Both the position numbers and the translations under genes were made by a program. Positions 15,877 through 23,409 of a stretch of DNA of 33,471 nt are shown in pieces. The notes beneath the pieces are model-generated. The model was not told the origin of the DNA. It was given only the letters and a program-made list of their open reading frames with translations, and did not search any database. Source of the DNA: Eubacteriaceae bacterium (lineage in GTDB: Bacteria; Bacillota; Clostridia; Peptostreptococcales; Anaerovoracaceae); assembly GCA_022652985.1 (NCBI GenBank), contig JALCRY010000027.1:1-33471 (forward strand), read 5' to 3'. Within the stretch, counting starts at the first letter, position 1. The number at the start of each line of letters is the position of its first letter.

Positions 15877-15905
15877 AGTATAACTTTATTCTGATAAAGT
15901 GTAAA
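15877..15905 (-). promoter_or_regulatory. paaK promoter with palindromic spacer
   Basis: TTTACA (15900-15905), 17 bases, TATACT (15877-15882) on the minus strand, five of six matches in each box. The spacer is occupied by an 18-bp palindrome ACTTTAT-TCTG-ATAAAGT (plus-strand reading, 15883-15900), a likely operator that would block polymerase when bound. Confidence 0.75.
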
Positions 15906-16021
15906 CAGGCTGAACCAATTTAATGTTAAAAAAACTGCTTTTTTCAGGCAGCCGTCTGCATGATCGTGCTGCCGTCCTTGCTCGGACGGGATAATTTTAG
16001 AATATGCGTCTATATTTTTCG

Positions 16022-16072
16022 GAGCATATGCTCATTATTTGTGGTATACTGGTTATATGCTGTTACAGCATA
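16022..16072 (+). promoter_or_regulatory. Extended -10 promoter flanked by two palindromes
   Basis: TGG-TATACT (16042-16050) is an extended -10 with no good -35. A perfect 12-bp palindrome GAGCATATGCTC (16022-16033) occupies the -35 position. A second inverted repeat, TATGCTG-TTA-CAGCATA (16056-16072), covers the expected start point. Both share the ATGCT/AGCAT core, suggesting one repressor binds both. Confidence 0.5.
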
Positions 16073-16101
16073 CGGAAAGTTTCAATGAAAGGAGAAACAT
16101 C

Positions 16102-16539
16102 ATGCCAGCTACAATTGAATTAATGAACGCAAGGTCCGACCGGAACGTTTCCGATCCCAATGAGCCGAACGAAGTAATGCTCAAGGCATTCGCCGACTCG
16201 CTTGCCAGAACAGCCATGAGACTGTCCGAAAGAACCGAAATCCCCATCGAGGAAGTTACCGTCGAATTATCGGCCGAAATACCGGTCTTTGATCCTCTGA
16301 ATGTAATCATACATCCGCCTGCAGGCAAATGGGGCCGTACTCCAAACAATTTCAAGGGCCCGACACTAAATATCCTCAGGCCGGGATTCCACAAACTCAA
16401 CATCAAGCTTTTCATCAAAAGCAATGAAAACGATCAGCGCATAAAATGGCTCGTCGATCTTCTGACTGAAAACGATCCCGCATGCGACTCAATGTGGGAC
16501 AGAGTAAAAATGGAAAAGCCTCAGATAATCAGAGTATAA
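16102..16539 (+). CDS. OsmC-like small protein without canonical cysteines
   Basis: 145 aa from ATG 16102, preceded by AAAGGAGA; the longer frame from 16039 lacks a site and overlaps the promoter. The layout follows OsmC/Ohr: 'EVMLKAFADSLARTAMRLSERTEIPIEEVTVELSAEI', then 'FHKLNIKLFIKSNENDQRIKWLVDLLTENDPACDSMW'. In OsmC proteins the helix carries a peroxidatic Cys where this protein has Ser33. The second motif, usually CPVSDTL, reads DPACDSM here, with the Cys moved by three positions. If the homology is right, thiol peroxidase activity is lost or altered. The gene is the only plus-strand one in the window and ends four bases from the convergent iron-sulfur protein gene. The family assignment is by eye and could be wrong. 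Confidence 0.7.
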   Translation: MPATIELMNARSDRNVSDPNEPNEVMLKAFADSLARTAMRLSERTEIPIEEVTVELSAEIPVFDPLNVIIHPPAGKWGRTPNNFKGPTLNILRPGFHKLNIKLFIKSNENDQRIKWLVDLLTENDPACDSMWDRVKMEKPQIIRV

Positions 16540-16543
16540 AACA

Positions 16544-17200
16544 TCAATGTTCATCCGCGTACTTCTCGATAGTGCTGTTCCAGGTATCCGCTGTAAGGAT
16601 GCCTTTGAGCGTTTCTTCGCCGAACAGCAGATCGAGGAGATACCGCGGTGTTTTTTTGCCTATTTCGATCGCGCGGGTGCATCCCATGCAGTAATTTGCG
16701 ACATTCACACAGGGCATTTTTTCTTCGCGCTGTCTCATTTTTTCATAGACGTCTTCATCAGGCATGTGCCCGAAAAGCTTGTCGCCGCAGCAGATCGTAT
16801 CCTGACGGATGTGATCGGCTTCAACGATTTTTACGTTCATGCGCTTAAGAAGTATCCTGACTGCATCCTGAGCACGCTTATTGCCGCGCGTCACGCAGGC
16901 ATCCAGCACTGTCATCTCTTCGCCGTGATAATCCGGATACGGAAAATCCGCACACGAAACTATTACTTCCCACAGCGAGATAGACGCGACGCCCATGAAC
17001 TGTGTACTGTAAGTCCTGTCGCACCCCGGACACGCATTTATTACTACCGTCCCGAGCGGCAGATGCGGATCATGGTCGCAGCAGGTCGTAAGTTCCGTGA
17101 TGCTTTCATCTACATGACCGCGCAGATAAGCGAGCGTCTTCGCAGCTAATTCCGGTTTATATAATTTCAGTGCGCACCCCGGCGCAAATACCATGCCCAT
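16544..17200 (-). CDS. CCG-domain iron-sulfur protein (HdrB-like)
   Basis: 218 aa with two cysteine-rich CCG-type modules: 'APGCA ... TTCCDHD ... NACPGCDRTY' (about 6-65) and 'LDACVTR ... DTICCGDKLFG ... NYCMGCTRA' (about 100-175). Such modules bind non-cubane [4Fe-4S] clusters in heterodisulfide reductase subunit B and related redox proteins. The first module has CCD instead of CCG. A redox role is therefore likely but the substrate is unknown. GGAGG lies six bases before the ATG. It is the last gene of an apparent operon with the MBL-fold hydrolase (37-base gap) and the hybrid sensor kinase. Confidence 0.87.
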   Translation of the reverse strand: MGMVFAPGCALKLYKPELAAKTLAYLRGHVDESITELTTCCDHDPHLPLGTVVINACPGCDRTYSTQFMGVASISLWEVIVSCADFPYPDYHGEEMTVLDACVTRGNKRAQDAVRILLKRMNVKIVEADHIRQDTICCGDKLFGHMPDEDVYEKMRQREEKMPCVNVANYCMGCTRAIEIGKKTPRYLLDLLFGEETLKGILTADTWNSTIEKYADEH

Positions 17201-17237
17201 TTTGAACCTCCGTTTCCGTTCCGTCCCCGGTCCTCGT

Positions 17238-18218
17238 TCAGACCGCGTAATAACGCCAGATCCCGTTCTCTGCTTTCTTTTTGATTTCCCCGGTCCTGAT
17301 GAGATGATCGAGATGTGAAAGGCATTCGCCGAGCGCGAACCATTTCTGGACCTTAGGGAATGTCTCCCAGCTGTCAGCGCGTATTTTCCATTTCATTCTG
17401 CCCGCGATATCGTACCCGCAGGATCCCGGATCCGCAGAGACTATCGCCAGCGCCTCAGCCAGCCGCTCCGCATGATGTCCGCTCAGCGTATCGATGCGGC
17501 CGCGGTAATCTCCCGTCTTCCGGTGGCCCGGCAGTGCAAGCTTAACATCAAAATTCCTGACACGCTGCAGATTCTCCAGATAGGACCCGAGCGAGTCATC
17601 CACATACGGCCAGATCGTAATATTAGGTGTGATGTCGAAGAGCACATGATCGCCCGTGAACATTATCTGTTTGTCGCGAATATAGAATATCATGCTCCCC
17701 GGAGTATGTCCCTCGGTATAAATCGCTTCCAGGCGGTATTCTCCCACCTCGATGTGATCTCCGTCATTCAGCGCCGTGAACCTGCTGTCGAGGGACTTCA
17801 TCGCCTGCTGTCTCGACGGATTGGTATTGAACACATCCAGCACCAGTTCGTGCGGCATGCCTTCCTTGGTATAGCGGTCCTCCTGCCATCTGCGCATCTG
17901 GCCTCTCATAAAATTCTGCATGTAGGAGCGGTCTTTTTCGCTGATGTATATTTTCCGCTCTTCGCCGGCGACCAGATCAGCCATACCCGAATGATCGGCA
18001 TGCATATGCGTCAGGAGCACGTTTCTTCTCGCGATATCGGAACCCAGCTTTTTCAGCTCGCCCGTGAGTACGTCAAAGCATTCCTGATTTCTGAATCCTG
18101 TATCTATAAGCAGATCTCTGTCTTTGCCCCTGATAAAATAACTGTTGAGTTCCTTCAGCGGATTGCCGGTAAGCGGCACGCCGATCCGGTATATATTATG
18201 TGCTATTTCTTCTGTCAT
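17238..18218 (-). CDS. Metallo-beta-lactamase fold hydrolase
   Basis: 326 aa. The zinc motif 'LTHMHADHSG' (H71, H73, D75, H76) is followed by 'TEGHTPGSMIFY', 'FTGDHVLF' and 'ALPGHRKTGDYRG', giving the full MBL ligand set. The C-terminal part (about 245-326: 'WFALGECLSHLDHLIRTGEIKKK') is the small winged-helix-like tail seen in the LACTB2/glyoxalase II-like subgroup. Substrates in this group are often thioesters or nucleic acids, so the exact reaction cannot be assigned. It begins 21 bases after the hybrid kinase stop with GGAGG four bases before the ATG, implying cotranscription with the kinase. Confidence 0.93.
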   Translation of the reverse strand: MTEEIAHNIYRIGVPLTGNPLKELNSYFIRGKDRDLLIDTGFRNQECFDVLTGELKKLGSDIARRNVLLTHMHADHSGMADLVAGEERKIYISEKDRSYMQNFMRGQMRRWQEDRYTKEGMPHELVLDVFNTNPSRQQAMKSLDSRFTALNDGDHIEVGEYRLEAIYTEGHTPGSMIFYIRDKQIMFTGDHVLFDITPNITIWPYVDDSLGSYLENLQRVRNFDVKLALPGHRKTGDYRGRIDTLSGHHAERLAEALAIVSADPGSCGYDIAGRMKWKIRADSWETFPKVQKWFALGECLSHLDHLIRTGEIKKKAENGIWRYYAV

Positions 18219-18239
18219 CTTTCCTCCGATAACCTGTGC

Positions 18240-21038
18240 TTAAAGATCCAGGCATTTTTTTATCAGCCCGATAAGCTGCGCTGCATCCACAGGTTTTGCT
18301 ATATGTGCATTCATACCCGCTTCGAGTGATTCTTCAACATTTTCTTTGAATGCATCAGCAGATACCGCAATTATCTTCACTTGCGCGGCATCAGCTCTGT
18401 CCAGCGCCCGTATGGTACGCGCCGCCTCTATGCCGCCCATAACCGGCATGCGGATATCCATCAGGATCACATCAAAATAGCCCGGCTTGCTTTCCGCGAA
18501 CAGTTCCGTACCGATTTTTCCGTTATCCGCGCACACCGCTTCCATGCCCGAGTTCTCGAGGATGGTCTTCACGATCTCGAGGTTCAGCGCATTGTCTTCG
18601 CAGACGAGGACATGCCTGCCCGCCAGGACATTACTGCTGTCGGACGTTCCCGCCGATGCGGCCGGCACGCCGTCAGCGTCCGCTTCTCTGAGCCTTAATC
18701 TGACTTTGAATTCAGTGCCTCTGCCTTCACGGCTGTGCACGGATATCTCTCCGCCCATAGCATCAACGATGCTCTTAACTATGGCAAGTCCCATACCGTT
18801 TCCCGATGTCTGCGGATCGGCAGGATCCTGCTGCGTGAAAGGTTCAAAAACATGCGGAAGGAATTCAGCTGATATACCGCATCCCGTGTCTGATACAGAA
18901 ACAACGCATTCCCTGTGTCCGTCCGCATCCTGCTCACAGGTGCAGGCAAACGACACAGTTCCCCCCGCAGGAGTGAATTTGACCGCATTGGACAGGAGAT
19001 TGAGGAATACTTTCTGCACGCTCAGCCTGTCGGCCATCACAGTGCGGCGGCACGACGGAGCTATCTCTGTTTTCAGCGCCACTCCCTTTGATGACGCCAG
19101 TTCGCCTATCGGCCCTGCGAGTTCCTCCAGGACCTCGCCCATATCGTTCGGCGTTTCATGCAGCACGTACTTGCCGTTTTCCACGCGTGATATTATCAGC
19201 GTGTCATTCACCAGCTCGTTCAGGATGGAACCCGACTGTTTGATCTTCAGCAGATATTCTTTCACTTTATCAAGGTCATCGCTCCCGAGCGCGAGATCCG
19301 TGAATCCCATGATCCCGTTCAGCGGTGTCCTCATATCATGGCTGACCGTTCCGAAAAACTCATGCCTCGCCATGTTCGCCTTTTCCGTGGCTCTGATCTC
19401 CGCCTGCTGCAGGTCGAGAACGCGTTCGATCCTGCGCCGTCTGATGATAATGATGATCGCGATGATAGCGAGAACGAGCAGGACAATGGCCGTCGCCGCC
19501 AGCATGATTATCGCCCCGGTAGACATCCTGTTGATAGCCGCCGTAATATTCGCCGAGTCTTCCAGCGTATATTCCGTCACCAGCTGATTGATATATCCCG
19601 AGTCGGATGCCATCGTCTTATTCGCTATCGAACGCAGGATGTTCCCGTCGGTATCGGGTGCAAATGCGCAGGCGACATCCCAGGTGCCGGAGCCGAAAGC
19701 TGATACGACATACTCGGATGAACGGTTGCGGTAAAGTATCCAGGTCGCTCCCGGCTGAGTGCATATAGCTGCATCGGCGCTGCCCGATTTCATGGTCTTA
19801 AAAGCTGCTGCGGTATTCCTGCAGACCTTTACTTTTACAGACGAGCCGTTTGCCTGCAGCTCCGCTCTGACTGCGGAAGCATTGCATTCAGGCACGGCCG
19901 CGGTACGGACTTTTTTCGTTCCTGTCTTCGTTATCTGCACCATATTCATTTCCAGATAGGAATTGGAAATGATGATATCTTTTCCGGCAGCATCGATAAC
20001 ATTATTTTCAAATTTTCCCACCATGTCCGCGGACCCGTTTTTCAGCGCCCTGCAGGCATCGTCCTTCGAATCGCAGGCGATGCAGCGGAAATCGACCCCG
20101 AGCACTTTGGCAAGATGCTCGTAATATTTCGGCAATATGCCTTTCACAGAGGCGTCCGCGGTCACGCTGCTGAACGGCGCGTCGTCCGCCAGCACCGCCA
20201 CAGTTATCGTTTGATGTTTTGCCAGATATTTTTTCTCCGCGGAAGAGAAGGAAGGTGCGCTGTTCCTCGAAAGAGGGAAATACTTTTCAAACAGGTCGGA
20301 CGAATACATAGGCGACTGAAGCGAAAGCATGCCCATGGCGCGGTCCAGCTGTTTCTTCAGTCCCGCCTGTTTTCTGTTGAACATAAAATAAAGATTAAGC
20401 GAAGGGAATTCCGCTATTTTCTGCGCGCCTTCAATCGTCGATCCGGCCGCGACGGCATCTACTTTGCCCGCGGCAAAAGCGGCGTTCCGCTCCGGCAGGC
20501 TGTTGTATTCGATGACATGCGGCGTCAGTCCGTTTGAGACGCACCATGCTTTGTACAGCGCAATGACATTCGATCCCTTCAATATCCCGCAGGTGAGATT
20601 TTTCATGGTCGCGGTATCGCCTGCGGCAAACCTGTCGTCATCCGCCCTTGTCTGCACAGCGATGCGCGCAGAGCACATCTTCTGAGCCGAGGCAAGATAT
20701 GACTTTGTTCGGTCACCTGTCTTTGAAAGTCCGCTGAGCACATCGATCTTCCCGTCCTTCAGCCCCTGAAGCGCATCGTCGAGACTGCCGAACTCCACGA
20801 ACTTTACCTTCCAGCCCGCATAGCCGGCGATCGTATAGTAATATTCGATGTCATAGCCCGCGTAATTTCCGTCATTATCCTTATGCATAAAATCGCCGTT
20901 ATAAAAATAACCCGCGCGGACAGTTGTCCGCGAAGTCTGTGTATCGGCGAATGCATCATTACTGTACCCGATGAAAACAGCAAGCAGCGGTATCAGCACC
21001 GCAGCGGCAATGACTGCCGCCAGTTTTTTTGCGCCCAC
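18240..21038 (-). CDS. Hybrid sensor histidine kinase with two SBP_bac_3 sensors
   Basis: 932 aa from GTG 21038 (AGGAGG nine bases ahead). Order: signal/anchor helix (about 5-30), first solute-binding domain of amino-acid type (about 38-270), second solute-binding domain (about 278-500), membrane helix (about 505-530, 'IIMLAATAIVLLVLAIIAIIIII'), HisKA with 'VSHDMRTPLNG', HATPase_c with 'NLLSNAVKF', 'DTGCGIS' and 'GNGMGLAIV', and a C-terminal receiver (about 812-930) with acceptor Asp in 'ILMDIRMPVMGG'. This is the BvgS/EvgS layout without an Hpt domain, so the phosphate must pass to a separate protein not seen here. The binding domains face outside and probably sense an amino acid-like ligand. 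Confidence 0.95.
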   Translation of the reverse strand: MGAKKLAAVIAAAVLIPLLAVFIGYSNDAFADTQTSRTTVRAGYFYNGDFMHKDNDGNYAGYDIEYYYTIAGYAGWKVKFVEFGSLDDALQGLKDGKIDVLSGLSKTGDRTKSYLASAQKMCSARIAVQTRADDDRFAAGDTATMKNLTCGILKGSNVIALYKAWCVSNGLTPHVIEYNSLPERNAAFAAGKVDAVAAGSTIEGAQKIAEFPSLNLYFMFNRKQAGLKKQLDRAMGMLSLQSPMYSSDLFEKYFPLSRNSAPSFSSAEKKYLAKHQTITVAVLADDAPFSSVTADASVKGILPKYYEHLAKVLGVDFRCIACDSKDDACRALKNGSADMVGKFENNVIDAAGKDIIISNSYLEMNMVQITKTGTKKVRTAAVPECNASAVRAELQANGSSVKVKVCRNTAAAFKTMKSGSADAAICTQPGATWILYRNRSSEYVVSAFGSGTWDVACAFAPDTDGNILRSIANKTMASDSGYINQLVTEYTLEDSANITAAINRMSTGAIIMLAATAIVLLVLAIIAIIIIIRRRRIERVLDLQQAEIRATEKANMARHEFFGTVSHDMRTPLNGIMGFTDLALGSDDLDKVKEYLLKIKQSGSILNELVNDTLIISRVENGKYVLHETPNDMGEVLEELAGPIGELASSKGVALKTEIAPSCRRTVMADRLSVQKVFLNLLSNAVKFTPAGGTVSFACTCEQDADGHRECVVSVSDTGCGISAEFLPHVFEPFTQQDPADPQTSGNGMGLAIVKSIVDAMGGEISVHSREGRGTEFKVRLRLREADADGVPAASAGTSDSSNVLAGRHVLVCEDNALNLEIVKTILENSGMEAVCADNGKIGTELFAESKPGYFDVILMDIRMPVMGGIEAARTIRALDRADAAQVKIIAVSADAFKENVEESLEAGMNAHIAKPVDAAQLIGLIKKCLDL

Positions 21039-21078
21039 TCCCTATGCCCTCCTATAATGTTACTAAATCCTGATAACA

Positions 21079-21108
21079 ATTATAGCACGTACATAATAAA
21101 ATTGACAG
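21079..21108 (-). promoter_or_regulatory. Promoter of the hybrid kinase operon
   Basis: Minus strand: CTGTCA (21103-21108, four of six), 18 bases, TATAAT (21079-21084, perfect) with TG one base upstream (extended -10). It lies immediately after the response-regulator stop and 40 bases before the kinase GTG, so the kinase-MBL-CCG operon can be transcribed independently. Confidence 0.7.
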
Positions 21109-21110
21109 AA

Positions 21111-21800
21111 TCAGCGCCCGGATGATTTTTTCACAAAATCCGCAGGAGTCATGCCTGTGCATTCCCTGAAGTGCTTGTAGAAATTATTCATGTTGTCGTA
21201 CCCGACCTCTTCACAGGTTTCCTGGATGCTTTTTTCTTCCTCGATAAGCATATCTTTCGCCTTGTCGATGCGCACCTTGTGAAGGTACCTGATAATGCTC
21301 GTTCCTGTATATTCCTTGAAAAGACGCGCGATATGATTTGTCGTCATAAAAGTCTCCGCGGCCAGATCGTCAAGAGTTATTTTTTTATTGTAATTGGCAT
21401 AGATATATTCCAGTATCTGATTGACCGTGTCATTGGAAGTAAAATGCCATCCGACGACGCGCGCGATGGATTCCAGGAACTGATTGCGGTCCACGGGCTT
21501 CAGCAGTATGTCTCTGGCCCCGAGCCGCAGCGCCTCCTGCGCGTACGCAAAAGATTCGAAAGCAGTAATGATTATATAGTCGGTATCCGGCTGCGCTTCC
21601 ATCACCTCGAACCCGTTCATAAGCGGCATCTGAATATCCAGGAAAACGATATTCGGTTTTTCCTTCTTAATGAGACGCACCGCTTCCGCGCCGTTCTCTG
21701 CCTCCCCTATGATCTCGATCGGCAGCTTCTCTTTCCCGATAATATACTTGATTATCGTTGCGACCGCGGATTCATCATCCGCAATCAGCGCTTTCAGCAT
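21111..21800 (-). CDS. YesN/AraC-type response regulator
   Basis: 229 aa from ATG 21800 (AGGGGGAG ahead); the start is one base after the kinase stop, so the longer frame is rejected. The receiver domain (about 1-120) has 'ADDE', the acceptor D55 in 'FLDIQMPLMNG' and Lys in 'LLKPVD'. The C-terminal AraC domain (about 130-228) has two HTHs: 'ITLDDLAAETFMTTNHIARLFKEYTGTSI' and 'IQETCEEVGYDNMNNFYKHFRECTGMTP'. It is the cognate regulator of the cupin-PocR-LytS kinase encoded just upstream. Target promoters are not evident from the sequence; the adjacent SHMT-like/racemase genes are candidates by position. Confidence 0.95.
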   Translation of the reverse strand: MLKALIADDESAVATIIKYIIGKEKLPIEIIGEAENGAEAVRLIKKEKPNIVFLDIQMPLMNGFEVMEAQPDTDYIIITAFESFAYAQEALRLGARDILLKPVDRNQFLESIARVVGWHFTSNDTVNQILEYIYANYNKKITLDDLAAETFMTTNHIARLFKEYTGTSIIRYLHKVRIDKAKDMLIEEEKSIQETCEEVGYDNMNNFYKHFRECTGMTPADFVKKSSGR

Positions 21801-21801
21801 A

Positions 21802-23313
21802 TCAGTCTCCCCCTTCCGCAAACGGCACTGTGACAGAGATCTCAACGCCGCCCTCTTCACGCGCTCTCATGTCCATTGAAAACTCTCCGGCGTAAGCCCC
21901 CTGGAACTTTTCGTAGACAAATGACAGTCCGTGTCCGGATTTCGATGACCAGCTTTTTTTAGTCCTGTTGATAGTGACATCATCCGCGGGGATGCCGTTA
22001 TTCATGATCGTCACAGTCATCTTATCACCCGTATGCAATGCGGATATTTTTATATATTTATCATCATCATATGACATGAATCCGTGTGTAAAAGCGTTCT
22101 CGACTATCGGCTGCAGAAAATTGAACGGTACTCTGACGTTCTCGCATCCGTCGGCTATATCATACTCCACATGCAGAGAATCTTCATATCTCAGTCTCTG
22201 CAGGTCGAGATACGTCTGCAGATAGGTGATCTCGGATTTAAGACTCACAAGCTGCAGCTCCGTGGAGATCGTGTACCTGAACATATTCGAAAGATCGAGT
22301 ATAGCCTTGTAAAGCGTCTCCCCATTCCCCTCCAGCGCCATGCCTGCCATACAGTTGAGCGTGTTGAAAAGAAAATGGTGATTGATCTTCAGATCCGTTA
22401 CCGTATCCTTCATTATCGTGAGATTTTTCTGCAGATCGTTTCTTTCGAGTTCCGTATTCCTCAGGGAAGCTTCCCGATGTTCAAGCGCGCGCCGTGATTC
22501 CTCAAATTCGCAGAATCTGATGATGCTTTCGGCGATCTGCAGCTGTATCTTCTGAATGCCTATCTGCGTGCTCACCGGCTGGTCGTAGTAACGGTCCGTA
22601 ACCGATTTATCTACATCAGACGCATTCATCGAGGTGTAGTAATGCCCTCCGCGTATCAGACCGATCTGCCTCCCGCGGAAAATGACGGGATGATAATTCA
22701 CGGTCAGGCCGTACGGGCATATGAAGTCGCCGCTGTACGACGATCCGCTTATTTCCCGTTTTATATCTTTATAGCAGGGACAGTCGTCTTCCGCCCCCGT
22801 CGGATCACAGTGCTCAAAGCAGACCTGCGGATAATGCTGTCCGCGCATTACCACATAGCCGTTTTCATCGAATATCGTGAACGGCAGCTTGATAGACTCC
22901 AGCAGCGGATCGCGGATCGCCTCGACCGCCTGATAGATGCTCACACTGCCGTCCTGATTTTCAGGCTGCGCCAGCTCATCATCGGTATCAACATGGTTGC
23001 TCACAAAAGGTATCGGATTTGAGACCAGGAGCTCGTGTATTTCTGTGTCGCCGGTATTGTACTCCTCATGCACGGTATCGGCTTTCATATAAAAGCTCAT
23101 ACCCTTATGAAAAGGATGCGATTCGCCGTTGATGATGTTGATGCCTTCTCCTTCCAGAACGAAAAGAAGCTGTTCATGCCCGTAATGCACATGCGTCGGC
23201 TGCGAAGAGCCCGCATTGATCGTTGTGATCCCTATATTCATGGAACTGTCTCTGTCGCCTACTTTGGAAATCTGTCTCCAGTCGATACATCCCCATGCTG
23301 TTTTCTCTATCAT
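21802..23313 (-). CDS. LytS/YesM-type histidine kinase with cupin and PocR sensors
   Basis: About 503 aa from ATG 23313 (GAAGGCGG upstream); ATG 23340 is an alternative nine codons earlier. The N-terminal cupin (about 20-105) has 'PTHVHYGHEQLLFVLEGEGINIING' and 'HKGMSFYMKADTVHEE'. A PocR-like ligand domain follows (about 125-270) with a Cys-rich motif 'CFEHCDPTGAEDDCPCY', then 'ICPYGLTVNYHPVIFRGRQIGLIRGG'. Next are a coiled coil (about 280-315) and a His_kinase/HATPase pair with 'LKINHHFLFNTLNCMAG' and 'GHGLSFVYEKFQ'. There is no membrane helix, so it senses a cytoplasmic small molecule. The domain set is unusual. It is encoded with its YesN-type regulator. Confidence 0.93.
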   Translation of the reverse strand: MIEKTAWGCIDWRQISKVGDRDSSMNIGITTINAGSSQPTHVHYGHEQLLFVLEGEGINIINGESHPFHKGMSFYMKADTVHEEYNTGDTEIHELLVSNPIPFVSNHVDTDDELAQPENQDGSVSIYQAVEAIRDPLLESIKLPFTIFDENGYVVMRGQHYPQVCFEHCDPTGAEDDCPCYKDIKREISGSSYSGDFICPYGLTVNYHPVIFRGRQIGLIRGGHYYTSMNASDVDKSVTDRYYDQPVSTQIGIQKIQLQIAESIIRFCEFEESRRALEHREASLRNTELERNDLQKNLTIMKDTVTDLKINHHFLFNTLNCMAGMALEGNGETLYKAILDLSNMFRYTISTELQLVSLKSEITYLQTYLDLQRLRYEDSLHVEYDIADGCENVRVPFNFLQPIVENAFTHGFMSYDDDKYIKISALHTGDKMTVTIMNNGIPADDVTINRTKKSWSSKSGHGLSFVYEKFQGAYAGEFSMDMRAREEGGVEISVTVPFAEGGD

Positions 23314-23360
23314 TTCCCTGCCGCCTTCCGGTCGTATCATCCCCCGCTTTTACGGAAAGC

Positions 23361-23384
23361 GCCCGGACGAAAACACGCCCGGGC
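23361..23384 (-). terminator. GC-rich hairpin after the SHMT-like gene
   Basis: GCCCGG / CCGGGC pair around a 12-base loop, 26 bases after the stop of the SHMT-family gene and ahead of the kinase start. A second small stem (CGCTTT/AAAGCG, 23345-23361) follows. There is no long U-tract, so termination may be partial. Confidence 0.45.
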
Positions 23385-23409
23385 TCTATTCTGTTAAGGT
23401 GGGATATTT

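Noticed and set aside
15972-15989. CCGTCC-TTGCTC-GGACGG inverted repeat as a riboswitch or terminator
   Set aside because: It lies upstream of both divergent promoters and is not transcribed by either as far as can be seen; the short arms do not match a known RNA element.
16039-16101. Upstream in-frame start for the OsmC-like gene
   Set aside because: It overlaps the -10 box and has no Shine-Dalgarno, while ATG 16102 has AAAGGAGA at the right distance.
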